Origin: DATFQE01 sp963739085
GTDB lineage: Bacteria > Actinomycetota > Thermoleophilia > Gaiellales > Gaiellaceae
Reading direction: 5' to 3'
DNA length: 64,000 bases
Assembly (NCBI GenBank): GCA_963739085.1
Contig: CAVTZA010000013.1
Span: forward strand, 192,249 to 256,248
A model generated the notes under the pieces. That model did not search any database. It had not been told where the DNA came from and worked only from the letters and a program-made list of their open reading frames with translations. The first letter of the stretch is position 1, and each line of letters starts with the position of its first letter. Positions 52,652 through 61,400 of the stretch are shown piece by piece. Position numbers and translations under genes: made by a program.

Positions 52652-53404
52652 ATGCGTGTGCTCGCCGCAGCCGCGCTCGCCGTCGTCCTCGTGCTCGCGC
52701 CTTCAGCGGAGCCGGCGGCCGAGGCCGAGATGCTGATCGGAACAGTCGGTCCGGACTCGGTCATCACGCTCACGCATCAGGACGGGTCGCCGGTCACGAC
52801 GCTCGCTCCCGGCGCTTATGACGTCGTGGTTCACGACCAGTCGCCGTTTCACAACTTCCACCTGACCGGGCCCGGCGTCGACCGGTCGACCGCGGTGGAG
52901 CTCGAGGAGACGGTCACGTGGTCGCTCTCGTTCGCGGCGGGCTCGTTCCACTACCAGTGCGACCCGCACTACCCCTACATGTACGGCGATTTCACGGTCG
53001 GGGCGACGCCACCACCGCCGCCCGGCCCGCCTCCTCCCGGACCGCCGCCTCCGGGACCGCCCCCGCCACCGGGCTCTCCGCCGCCACCACCGCCTCCGCT
53101 GCCGCCGCCACCGGCTTCGCCTCCGTCCGGGACGACACCGGCGCGGGTCGTGGTCAGCCGCGTTCGCGTCCGGACGGCGACGCGCAGGCTGATCGTCGTC
53201 TCGCTCGTGCTCGACCGCGGCGCGAAGGGGTCGCTCGAGCTGCGAAAGCGCAGCAGCGTGGTAGCCCGCATGCGCAAGTCCCTCGCGAAAGGCCCGAACC
53301 GTCTGCAGCTGCGGCCGCGTCGGCAGCTGTCCCCCGGCAGCTACCGGCTCGTGGTGAGAGTCGGAGCGGCGCGGCCGCTGACCTACCGCCTGCGCCTCCG
53401 CTAG
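52652..53404 (+). CDS. secreted cupredoxin-like copper protein with poly-proline linker
   Basis: A 250-residue exported protein. The signal peptide (VLAAAALAVVLVLAPSAEPA) is followed by a cupredoxin domain of about 90 residues whose putative type 1 copper ligands are His67 in PFHNFHLTGP and Cys103, His106 and Met110 in FHYQCDPHYPYM. Residues about 120-160 are almost pure Pro/Gly. The C-terminal 80 residues are a basic beta-rich domain (RVVVSRVRVRTATRRLIVVS). A secreted electron carrier or copper-binding wall protein is likely. ATG 52652 follows TAATTC by 7 nt. It interrupts the usual yebC-ruvC neighbourhood together with the next gene. Confidence 0.8.
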   Translation: MRVLAAAALAVVLVLAPSAEPAAEAEMLIGTVGPDSVITLTHQDGSPVTTLAPGAYDVVVHDQSPFHNFHLTGPGVDRSTAVELEETVTWSLSFAAGSFHYQCDPHYPYMYGDFTVGATPPPPPGPPPPGPPPPGPPPPPGSPPPPPPPLPPPPASPPSGTTPARVVVSRVRVRTATRRLIVVSLVLDRGAKGSLELRKRSSVVARMRKSLAKGPNRLQLRPRRQLSPGSYRLVVRVGAARPLTYRLRLR

Positions 53405-53415
53405 CTTGTACCGCC

Positions 53416-54306
53416 GTGCGGTGGCTGGGCGTCCTTGCCGTGCTGGTCGCGACCGGGATTGCAGCGAGCTCCCCGGCGGCGCTGCCTGCCGCCGCAAACG
53501 GCATCGAGCGTGTCCCGGTAACCGCGACGCAGACCGCGCCGTTCCCGCCGGGCCTCGTGGTCGCGTTGGAATCGCCGCCGCGCTACGCGTCCAGCGCTCG
53601 TGCGCCCGAATCCGGCCGCTGGCTGGGCCCGCGCTACGACTCGATCACCGTGCCCGGCCTCGCCGGGAGCTCCGCGATCGACTGGTCCGTCTCCGTCGAC
53701 ACCACCTCACCGAGCGCCGATGCCGCGGCGCTCGCCGCCACGAAGCTCGGCTATGTCGAGGATCAGCGCGGTCAGATCGCGGTCCCGCACGTCGTCGGCA
53801 AGACGGAGGTCGGGACGATCCAGGGCTTCTACATCCTCGAGGTCGCTGCGAACACGACCGGCAACGCGCGCGCCGAGGCGGCCCTCGCCTTCCCGCTCGC
53901 GAGGGGCGTGTTCTCGGTCGCACGCTTCGTCCTTCCCGAGCCGCCCAGCGACGACTTCGTCGTCGACGGCGGCATCCAGCCGACGAGCTGGAACCGCGGG
54001 CAGGCGTTCATCGCGATTGCCGGGGTGCGCGTCGAGGGGAATTTCGCGCCCGCCCTCGTCTCGATCCGGCGCGACCCGGGCACTCGAAGCCTCCGCGGGC
54101 GCGTCGTCGACGCGTTCAGGCACCGAATCCTCGGCGCGCAGATCTTCCTGGAGCGCCGCGCCGGCTCGAGCTGGCGCCGCGTGTCGGTGACCCGTAGCTC
54201 GAAGGCCGGCACCTATGCGATCCGCGCGCCCGCGCCCGGCCGCTACCGCGTCACGGCGTCGGTCGGGACGACCTCGATCTCCAGTTCAAGTCTCGCCGTC
54301 CGTTAG
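53416..54306 (+). CDS. secreted protein with C-terminal carboxypeptidase-regulatory-like domain
   Basis: 296 residues from GTG 53416, starting with a signal peptide (WLGVLAVLVATGIAASSPAA). The middle domain (AIDWSVSVDTTSPSADAAAL, GTIQGFYILEVAANTTGNAR, SWNRGQAFIAIAGVRVEGNF) is not recognised. The last 75 residues (LRGRVVDAFRHRILGAQIFL, AGTYAIRAPAPGRYRVTASV) form a prealbumin-like carboxypeptidase-regulatory domain, common in adhesins and wall proteins. It is 11 bp downstream of the cupredoxin gene and probably co-transcribed. The longer frame from 52918 is a shadow of the upstream gene. Confidence 0.72.
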   Translation: MRWLGVLAVLVATGIAASSPAALPAAANGIERVPVTATQTAPFPPGLVVALESPPRYASSARAPESGRWLGPRYDSITVPGLAGSSAIDWSVSVDTTSPSADAAALAATKLGYVEDQRGQIAVPHVVGKTEVGTIQGFYILEVAANTTGNARAEAALAFPLARGVFSVARFVLPEPPSDDFVVDGGIQPTSWNRGQAFIAIAGVRVEGNFAPALVSIRRDPGTRSLRGRVVDAFRHRILGAQIFLERRAGSSWRRVSVTRSSKAGTYAIRAPAPGRYRVTASVGTTSISSSSLAVR

Positions 54307-54476
54307 GAGGGCGTGCCGGGACATCGCTCGTCGTCGGGGTGCGATGGTCGTTCCGAGGCAAGGACGCAGGGAGTGTCCGTCTAGCTGGGACGCGTAGCGT
54401 GGGCGCGACCGAGGACGCGGCCTCGGGGCGAGCAGCGCGGCCCGGCGGCTCAGCGATGTCCCGGCAGGCCCTCCTA
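54304..54476. mobile_element. 173-bp imperfect hairpin with 25-bp terminal inverted repeats, MITE-like
   Basis: The arms 54304-54328 and 54452-54476 are inverted repeats with one mismatch in 25. They begin TAGGAGGGC and end GCCCTCCTA. Inside them the pairing continues imperfectly for about 25 more positions with G-U wobbles, up to CCGAGGC/GCCTCGG (54353-54359 and 54420-54426). The outer TA dinucleotides could be the target duplication of an IS630/Tc1-type miniature element. The element spans exactly from the stop of the plus-strand gene to the stop of yebC. A strong bidirectional terminator or a rod-shaped RNA are the alternatives. Confidence 0.5.
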
Positions 54477-55230
54477 TTAGGACGCGACTGCCTCGAGCAT
54501 CCGCTCGGGGATGTCGAAGTTCGCGTAGACGTTCTGGACGTCGTCGTCCTCCTCCAAGGCGTCGACGAGCCTGAGCACCTTGCGCGCGATTGCCTCCTCC
54601 TCGACCTCGACCGTGGTCTTCGGCACCATCGTCAGCTCGGCCGACTCGATCGGGAGCCCCGCTGCCTCGATCGCCTCGCGCGCGGCCGAGAGGTTCTCGG
54701 GCGCGACCGTGACCTGGTAGCTCGAGCCGTCGAGCGCAACGTCCTCGGCGCCCCCTTCCGCCGCGGCGAGCGTGAGCTCGTCCTCGTCGACGGCTCCCGG
54801 CACGAGGATCAGCCCCTGCCGCTCGAACAGCCAGGCGACGGCACCCGTGGCACCGAGGTTGCCGTCGTGCTTGGCGAAGAGGTGGCGCACCTCGGAGGCC
54901 GTCCGGTTGCGGTTGTCGGTCAGCGCCTCGACCATGAGCGCGATGCCGCTCGGGCCGTAGCCCTCGTAGAGAATCTGCTCGAAGGCGGCCGCGTCGGCGT
55001 CCGCGCCGGACCCTCTCGCGATCGCGCGCTCGATGTTGTCCTTGGGCATCGAGTAGCTGCGCGCCTTCTCGATCGCGTTCTGGAGCGCCAGATTGCCGGC
55101 CGGGTCCGGGTCCGCCCTCCTTGGCCGCGACGATGATCGCGCGCGAGAGCTTCGAGAAGAGCTTGCCGCGCTTGGCGTCGGCCGCTCCCTTCTTGTGCTT
55201 GATCGACGACCACTTACTGTGACCCGACAT
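54477..55230 (-). CDS. yebC: YebC/TACO1-family translation/transcription factor, one frameshift
   Basis: It starts at ATG 55230 behind AGGAGAGGT with SGHSKWSSIKHKKGAADAKR and RGKLFSKLSRAIIVAAKEGG. One base is missing near 55110; the similarity continues in the next frame with DPAGNLALQNAIEKARSYSM, DNIERAIARGSGADADAAAF and YEGYGPSGIALMVEALTDNR to VYANFDIPERMLEAVAS. The total span is 754 nt, one short of a codon multiple. The repaired length of about 251 residues is normal. YebC helps ribosomes through difficult sequences and can regulate transcription. It overlaps pdxT by 17 bp. Because the gene is highly conserved, the break is most likely an assembly error. Confidence 0.88.
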
Positions 55231-55783
55231 ACCTCTCCTCTTCGACGAGTTGCAGGAAGCGCTCGTGGACGCGCGTGTCGTCCGTCAGCTCGGGATGGAA
55301 GGACGCGACGAGGAAGCGCCCGTCGCGCAGGAGCACCGGCTCGCCGTCGTGCGCCGCCAGGACCTCCACTCCCGGCCCCGCGTCGGTCACGCGAGGGGCG
55401 CGGATGAAGACGCCCCGGAGCGGCTCGTCGTCGCCGGCGAGCGCCAGATCGGCCTCGAAGCTCGCCACCTGCCGACCATACGCGTTTCGGCTCACCGCGA
55501 CGTCGACGAGGCCGAGATGGTCGCGGTCGAGCAGGATCATGCCGGCGCAGGTGCCGAAGACCGGCCCGTGGAAACGACGGATCGCCTCCTCGATCCCGTA
55601 GAGCCGCATCAGGCGCGTGATCGCCGTGGACTCGCCCCCGGGGATGATCAGGCCGTCGAGGCCCTCCAGCTCCTCGGCCTTCCGCACCTCGACGGGCTCG
55701 GCGCCAAGGTGGCGAAGCACGGCCGCGTGCTCGCGGAAGTTGCCCTGGACGGCCAGGACGCCGATGCGAAGAGCCCGCTCCAC
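55214..55783 (-). CDS. pdxT: pyridoxal 5'-phosphate synthase glutaminase subunit PdxT
   Basis: A 189-residue class I glutaminase that feeds ammonia to PdxS in vitamin B6 synthesis. The signatures are IGVLAVQGNFREHAAVL, LIIPGGESTAITRL, the nucleophile in GPVFGTCAGMILL, RNAYGRQVASFEADL and the His/Glu pair in VASFHPELTDD. GTG 55783 follows TACAAT by 7 nt. Its 3' end overlaps the yebC start. Confidence 0.96.
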   Translation of the reverse strand: MERALRIGVLAVQGNFREHAAVLRHLGAEPVEVRKAEELEGLDGLIIPGGESTAITRLMRLYGIEEAIRRFHGPVFGTCAGMILLDRDHLGLVDVAVSRNAYGRQVASFEADLALAGDDEPLRGVFIRAPRVTDAGPGVEVLAAHDGEPVLLRDGRFLVASFHPELTDDTRVHERFLQLVEEERYVGSQ

Positions 55784-55790
55784 GACCGCA

Positions 55791-55796
55791 ATTGTA
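55791..55796 (-). promoter_or_regulatory. -10 box of pdxT-yebC, leaderless
   Basis: TACAAT on the minus strand, 7 nt before GTG 55783. Confidence 0.55.
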
Positions 55797-55875
55797 CGGT
55801 CGGTACCGATACACGTTTCTCGATTCAGGGGCTAAGCTGGGCGCCTCAGTCAGCGCTCAGGGGGAGGTTCACATC

Positions 55876-56892
55876 TTGCGTCGTATGCTCTTGGCCGCAG
55901 GCCTCGCTGCCGTCGTTGCCGCGTTTGCGGTGGCCGTCGCGGTGGCGGCGAAGCCCGGCAACGGACAGTCGACCGGAACGGCAACGGTCTTCCTGCCGAA
56001 TCCGGTCGCCGATCTGCAGAACCAGTCGCTCACCGACCAGAAGGACGCCGACTACGCCGCCCTCGCCCCGGCGTACCACCAGGTCACGCTGACGAACCTC
56101 GACGGGACCGGGCGCCTGGTCGGCGACTACGCGAACATCCTCAGCGAGACCGGTAATCCCGCGTACTCGCCTACGAACACGTTCGATTACCACCGCAACG
56201 ACGACCGCTTCGAGCAGGTCATGGCGTACTACTGGATCACCGAGGCGCAGAAGTACATCCAGAGCCTCGGCTTCGGCTCCACGCTCCGGCCGGTCAACAA
56301 GGAGTCGCAGGACGTCCGCATCAACCAGTGGGGGCTCGACAACTCGTTCTCGACCGACAAGAAGGATCAGCTCAGGTTCGGCAAGGGAGGCGTCGACGAC
56401 GCCGAGGACGCCGAGGTGATCCTCCACGAGCTCGGTCACGCGATCCAGGACTCGCAGCAGGTTCCGTTCGGCTTCGGGCCCTCCACAGAGGCCGGCTCGA
56501 TCGGCGAGGGCTTCGCCGACTACTGGGCCGTGACGGTGAGCAACGTCATCTCGCCGACGCCCGACGCGCCGTGCGTAGCGGATTGGGACTCGACCTCGTA
56601 CACGAGCGGCACGCCGCACTGCCTGCGCCGCACCGATAGCAACCTGAAGTACCCGGGCGGCCTGAACGGCGCCGTCCACCACGACGGGATGATCTGGTCG
56701 CGGGCGCTCTGGGACATCCGGAACGCGATCGGGCACGAGCACGCTGACACGATCATCCTCGAGAGCCACTTCGGCCAGCGGGACCCGACGATGCCCCAGC
56801 TCGCCGAGAGCACCGTGGCCGCCGCACAGAAGCTCTTCCCCGGCGACGTCGCGAAAGTCACCAAGGCCTTCAAGGACCGCGGGATTCTCTAG
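55876..56892 (+). CDS. secreted M36/fungalysin-like zinc metalloprotease
   Basis: 338 residues from TTG 55876, which has GGGGAGGT 7 nt upstream. The signal peptide is MLLAAGLAAVVAAFAVAVAV. The gluzincin motif VILHELGHAIQD supplies His184, Glu185 and His188; the third ligand is Glu211 in GSIGEGFADYWAV. Both match the HExxH...GExxAD pattern of fungalysin-type peptidases, without the large pro-region. Two Cys pairs in the C-terminal half suggest disulfides. Substrate unknown. It is one of few genes here with a real Shine-Dalgarno start, and it is followed by a strong hairpin at 56905-56926. Confidence 0.85.
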   Translation: MRRMLLAAGLAAVVAAFAVAVAVAAKPGNGQSTGTATVFLPNPVADLQNQSLTDQKDADYAALAPAYHQVTLTNLDGTGRLVGDYANILSETGNPAYSPTNTFDYHRNDDRFEQVMAYYWITEAQKYIQSLGFGSTLRPVNKESQDVRINQWGLDNSFSTDKKDQLRFGKGGVDDAEDAEVILHELGHAIQDSQQVPFGFGPSTEAGSIGEGFADYWAVTVSNVISPTPDAPCVADWDSTSYTSGTPHCLRRTDSNLKYPGGLNGAVHHDGMIWSRALWDIRNAIGHEHADTIILESHFGQRDPTMPQLAESTVAAAQKLFPGDVAKVTKAFKDRGIL

Positions 56893-56904
56893 AGGACTAC
56901 TCGG

Positions 56905-56926
56905 AGGGGCGCCTACGGGCGCCCCT
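56905..56926. terminator. bidirectional hairpin terminator
   Basis: AGGGGCGCC-TACG-GGCGCCCCT has a perfect 9-bp stem and a stable tetraloop. It lies 12 bp after the metalloprotease stop and 6 bp after the pdxS stop on the other strand. Confidence 0.75.
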
Positions 56927-56932
56927 TCCTCC

Positions 56933-57817
56933 CTACCAGCCGCGGGTCTCGAGCAGCTGCTCGGGAGCGATCGAGGCGGCCGAGATGCCGACCATGGCCT
57001 CGCCGAGGCCGGCCGATACCCGAGCGAGGACCTCGGCGTCGTTGTAATGCGTCGTCGCCTCGACGATCGCCTTGGCGCGCGTCGACGGGTCGCCGGACTT
57101 GAAGATCCCGGAGCCGACGAAGACGCCGTCCATGCCGAACTGCATGCACATCGCGGCGTCGGCGGGCGTCGCGATCCCGCCAGCGGTGAAGGTCACGACC
57201 GGGAGCCGCCCGTTCTCGGCGACCCACTTGACCAGCTCGTACGGGGCCTGGAGGTTCTTGGCCTCGGCGAAGAGCTCTTCCTCGCGCAGCGACTGCAGGC
57301 GCCGGATCCCGCCCATCACCTCGCGCATGTGCCGGACGGCGTTCGAGACGTCGCCGGTGCCGGCCTCGCCCTTGGTGCGGATCATCGCGGCGCCCTCGGC
57401 GATCCGCCTGAGCGCCTCGCCGAGGTTGCGGCAGCCGCACACGAACGGGACGGTGAACGTCCACTTGTCGATGTGGTGCTCCTCGTCCGCGGGCGTGAGC
57501 ACCTCGCTCTCGTCGATGTAGTCGACCTCGAGCGCCTCGAGGATCTGCGCCTCGACGAAGTGGCCGATGCGCGCCTTCGCCATGACCGGGATCGTCACGG
57601 CCTCCTGGATCTCGCTGATCTTGTCCGGGTCGGCCATGCGCGCGACGCCGCCCTCGGCGCGGATGTCGGCCGGGACCCGCTCGAGCGCCATCACCGCGAC
57701 GGCGCCGGCGTCCTCCGCGATCCGGGCCTGCTCGGCGTCGGTGACGTCCATGATGACGCCGCCCTTGAGCATCTCGGCGAGGCCGCTCTTGACCCGCATC
57801 GTCCCGATCTCCGCCAT
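56933..57817 (-). CDS. pdxS: pyridoxal 5'-phosphate synthase subunit PdxS
   Basis: A 294-residue TIM-barrel synthase making PLP from ribose-5-P, glyceraldehyde-3-P and ammonia supplied by PdxT. It shows LKGGVIMDVTDAEQARIAED, VMALERVPADIRAEGGVARM, PVMAKARIGHFVEAQILEAL, DYIDESEVLTPADEEHHIDK and FTAGGIATPADAAMCMQFG. Start choice: the frame extends to GTG 57835, but TAGAAT lies 7 nt before ATG 57817 and overlaps that GTG region, so ATG 57817 fits a leaderless transcript and the family length. pdxT lies 2 kb away with the metalloprotease gene on the other strand between them. Confidence 0.96.
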   Translation of the reverse strand: MAEIGTMRVKSGLAEMLKGGVIMDVTDAEQARIAEDAGAVAVMALERVPADIRAEGGVARMADPDKISEIQEAVTIPVMAKARIGHFVEAQILEALEVDYIDESEVLTPADEEHHIDKWTFTVPFVCGCRNLGEALRRIAEGAAMIRTKGEAGTGDVSNAVRHMREVMGGIRRLQSLREEELFAEAKNLQAPYELVKWVAENGRLPVVTFTAGGIATPADAAMCMQFGMDGVFVGSGIFKSGDPSTRAKAIVEATTHYNDAEVLARVSAGLGEAMVGISAASIAPEQLLETRGW

Positions 57818-57824
57818 AGCCGCG

Positions 57825-57830
57825 ATTCTA
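57825..57830 (-). promoter_or_regulatory. -10 box of pdxS, leaderless
   Basis: TAGAAT on the minus strand, 7 nt before ATG 57817; it decides the start codon against GTG 57835. Confidence 0.55.
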
Positions 57831-57954
57831 GCCACGCCGGTGTATTGGAGACGTTGCCGCAGGCCCGCCTCTCATGTTGGGACCGACCGGCCGGTCCGCT
57901 ATCCCTCTTCCCGGGATTCGCACGTCACCCGTCTTGGGGTATGACTTGACTGGG

Positions 57955-58344
57955 ATGGACGCAATTCGGGTGCTGATCGTGGACGACGACGAGCACTTTG
58001 CCGCCTCGCTCGAGGCCGCGCTCTCGACCGACCGCCGCGTCGACGTCGTCGAGTCCGTGCACGACGGAGCCCAGGCGGTCGAGCGCTGCGCGGAGATCCG
58101 GCCCGACGTCGTCGCCATGGACATCCACATGCCGGCCATGGACGGGCTCGAGGCCACCCGCCGGATCCGGGAGCAGGAGAGCTCGGCCGCCGTGATCCTG
58201 ATCAGCGGCTCGATGTTCGAGGACGCACGCGACATCGCCTACGAAGCCGGTGCCGACGGCTACCTCACGAAGGCGCAGTGCGCCCGCGAGCTCCTGCCCG
58301 CCATTCTCGAGGCGGCTCAGGCCGTCAGCGGCAAGTCGGCGTAG
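57955..58344 (+). CDS. single-domain response regulator
   Basis: A 129-residue protein consisting only of a receiver domain: the acidic pocket VLIVDDDEHFAASLEAAL, phosphoacceptor Asp56 in DVVAMDIHMPAMDGLEATR, the conserved Ser in VILISGSMFEDARD and Lys in GADGYLTKAQ. No output domain is present, so it works through protein contacts (CheY-like or as a phosphorelay intermediate). No kinase is adjacent. ATG 57955 starts the domain; the upstream 27 codons of open frame are not conserved-looking. Confidence 0.9.
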   Translation: MDAIRVLIVDDDEHFAASLEAALSTDRRVDVVESVHDGAQAVERCAEIRPDVVAMDIHMPAMDGLEATRRIREQESSAAVILISGSMFEDARDIAYEAGADGYLTKAQCARELLPAILEAAQAVSGKSA

Positions 58345-58442
58345 AGCCCGGAGCGCAACCTATCGGGCACGCGAACCTAGACGAAAGGCTAGTAGCGCTC
58401 TCTCCTGCGAAGAGTGAGTCTTCTTGACAGAAGTTGGCGGAA

Positions 58443-61400
58443 ATGGGTCATCCGCACGGGGGTAGGAGGACTTGGGGAGAGGAAGACCGCGGGCCAGGAC
58501 GGCCCTCATCAAGGCTTCGGCGCGGGACGCGCAACGCTGTCGCGCTGCTGATACTCGGGCTGGTGCTGGCTGCTGCAGGGGCGGCCGCGCCACCCGCCGA
58601 GTTCCAGACGGAACTGATAGTCGGCGACGGCCTGAACGGCCCGTCGGGTTTCGAGATCGCCCCGGACGGCCGGATCTTCATCCTGGAGCGCGCCGGAAAG
58701 ATCAAGATCGTCAAGAACGGGGAGCTGCTACCGACCCCGTTCGCAGACCTCCCGTCCGAGGACACCGGAGACCGCGGCCTGATCGGGATCGCGTTCGACC
58801 CCGACTTCGGCGTTACGAACCACTACGTCTACTTCTACTACACGGGTCACGACCTGCTGAACCACCTGGTTCGGTTCAGCGCGGACCAGGACGTCGGCAC
58901 CGATGGACCGTTCGAGCTGTTCCGGACGTCGTCACCGTCACAGCTGCTGCACGTGGGCGGGAGCATCCGCTTCGGGCCCGACGGCAAGCTCTACTTCGCA
59001 GTCGGTGACAACGGCTACGGCCCGAACGCCCAGGACCTGAGCAGTCCGCACGGGAAGATCCTGCGGATCAACAAGGACGGCTCCATCCCGGCCGACAACC
59101 CGTTCGCCGACCAACCGGGCAAGTTGGCGGCGATCTGGGCCTACGGCTTCCGCAATCCCTGGCGCTTCCAGTTCGACAGCGTCACCGGACAGCTCTACGG
59201 CGGCGACGTGGGCGACTTCAGCTGGGAGGAGGTCAACCGGATCGTCAAGGGCGGAAACTACGGCTGGCCGCTGCACGAGGGCACGTGCACGTCGAACTGC
59301 GCCGGCTTCATCGACCCGCTCTATGCGTATCCGCACGCCGAGGAGAGCGCCGCCGTCACCGGCGGACCGGTGTACCGCGGTACGGCGTTCCCGCCCGAGT
59401 ACCAGGGCGACCTGTTCTTCGGCGACTACGCGAAGGGATTCATCAAGCACGCCGACCTCGACGCGAACGGCGACATCACCGCGGTGCACGAGTTCGACAA
59501 CGTGGCGGGAAGCGTGGTCGACCTGAAGGTCGCTCCCGACGGCTCGCTGTACTACATCACCTACTACCCGGGCGCGCTGTATCGCATCGGGCACGACGGG
59601 CCGACGACCGCGCCGGTGGTCGTGGCTTCCGCCGACGTCACCAAAGGGCTCGAGCCGCTCACCGTGCACTTTTCCAGCGCGGGGAGCCACGATCCCGACG
59701 GCGACCCGCTCAGCTACGAGTGGACGTTCGGCGACGGTACGACCAGCACGCAGGCGAACCCGACCAAGACGTACGCCGAGAAGGGCGTCTACACCGCGCG
59801 CCTGACCGTCTCGGCGGGCGGCGAGGAGAGGCGTTCGCAGCCGATCGTCATCCAGGTTGGCGGCCCACCCGACTTGACGGTCTCGACACCGACGGAGGGC
59901 CAGCTGTACCGGGCCGGCGACACGATCACGTACAACGCGTTCGCTCGTGACGCGGCGGGCTTCGACCTCAACGACGGCGCCATCAAGACCGAGGTCAGGC
60001 TGCATCACGGCACGCACTTCCATCCATTCGTCGGCCCGCTCACCGGACGAGCCGGATCGTTCACCATTCCGACGACCGGCGAGGCGTCGGCGGACACCTC
60101 CTACGAGATCAAGGTGACCGCGACCGACAGCAACGGCCTGTCCGCGACCAAGATCGTCAACATCTTCCCGCGGAAGTCGCAGCTGGCTCTGGGGACCTCT
60201 CCCGTCAGGGCTGGGCCTGGTGGTCGACGGCGTGCCGGTCAGCACACCGCGCACGATCACGGGCGTGGAAGGCTTTCAGCGGGAGCTGTCGGCGCCGAAC
60301 ACCGCGGTCGCCCAGGACGGTACGGTGCTCCAGTTCGCCGGCTGGTCGGACGGCAAGAGCATCCGCCACGTCATCACGACGCCGCGAGAACGACACCACG
60401 TACACGGCGACGTACCGGCCGTCGCAACCGTTCACCGGCAAGTACTACGACAACACGACGTTCTCGGGAGCCCCGGTGCTGACGCGGGCAGACCCGAGGA
60501 TCAACTTCGTCTGGGGCGGGGGCTCCCCGGATCCAGCCGTGCCCGTCGACAACTTCGCGGTCCGCTGGACCACGACCCAGTGGTTCGGCGCCGGCCGGTA
60601 CGAGTTCACCGCCGTCGCGGACGACGGGGTTCGGCTCTACATCGACGGAAAGCGGGTGATCGGGCAATGGCATGGGCCCCGCGAACACCGAGTTCAGCTA
60701 CGTCGTCGAGCTCGCCACGGGGAACCACACGATCAAGCTCGAAGTACGTCGAGTACGGCGGCGATGCGTTGGCTTCGCTCACCTGGGACAGCACGCTCGA
60801 CCAGCCGACCGATGCGTTCCGGGCGAGTACTGGCCGGCCCCGCCGGGCATCAACGTGATCCCGAGTACTCCGCCGGAGCTCGTGCGCGACGAGGACGCGA
60901 TCGATCACGACTGGGGCGAGGGCTCGCCGGGCGCGGCCATCCCGGTCAATCGGTTCGTGGCCCGGTGGACGCGGACGATGAGCTTCGCGCCGGGCGACTA
61001 CGAGTTCGCCGTGACCGCCGACGACGGCGTGCGGTTCTACGTCGACGGGCGTCCTGGTGATCGACAAGTGGATCGACCAGGCTCCGACCACGTACCGCAA
61101 GACGCTGCCTCTGGACGGCGGCCCGCACGAGATCATGATGGAGTACTACGAGAACGGCGGCGGCGCGGTGGCCCGCCTGGTCTACACGAGGTCGGCGATC
61201 CGCCCGTCGAGACCGACTACCACGCCGAGTTCTGGAATACGCCGGGCGTCTTCGGAGCGCCGACGATTCCAACCGGCCCACCCGACCTCCAGCGCGACGA
61301 CGCGACGCTCGACTTCGACTGGGGCGAGGGCTCGCCGGGCGCCGGGATCGCCGCCGGACCGGTTCGTCGCGCGCTGGACGAAGTCGGTCGTGCTGTCGGC

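Noticed and set aside
52993..53130. Proline-codon repeat tract as a DNA repeat or CRISPR-like array
   Set aside because: It is an in-frame, low-complexity poly-proline linker of a secreted protein with no regular spacer structure.
55100..55120. Programmed ribosomal frameshift in yebC
   Set aside because: No slippery heptamer with downstream pseudoknot is evident, and yebC is not known to use frameshifting; neighbouring breaks elsewhere in the window point to sequence errors.
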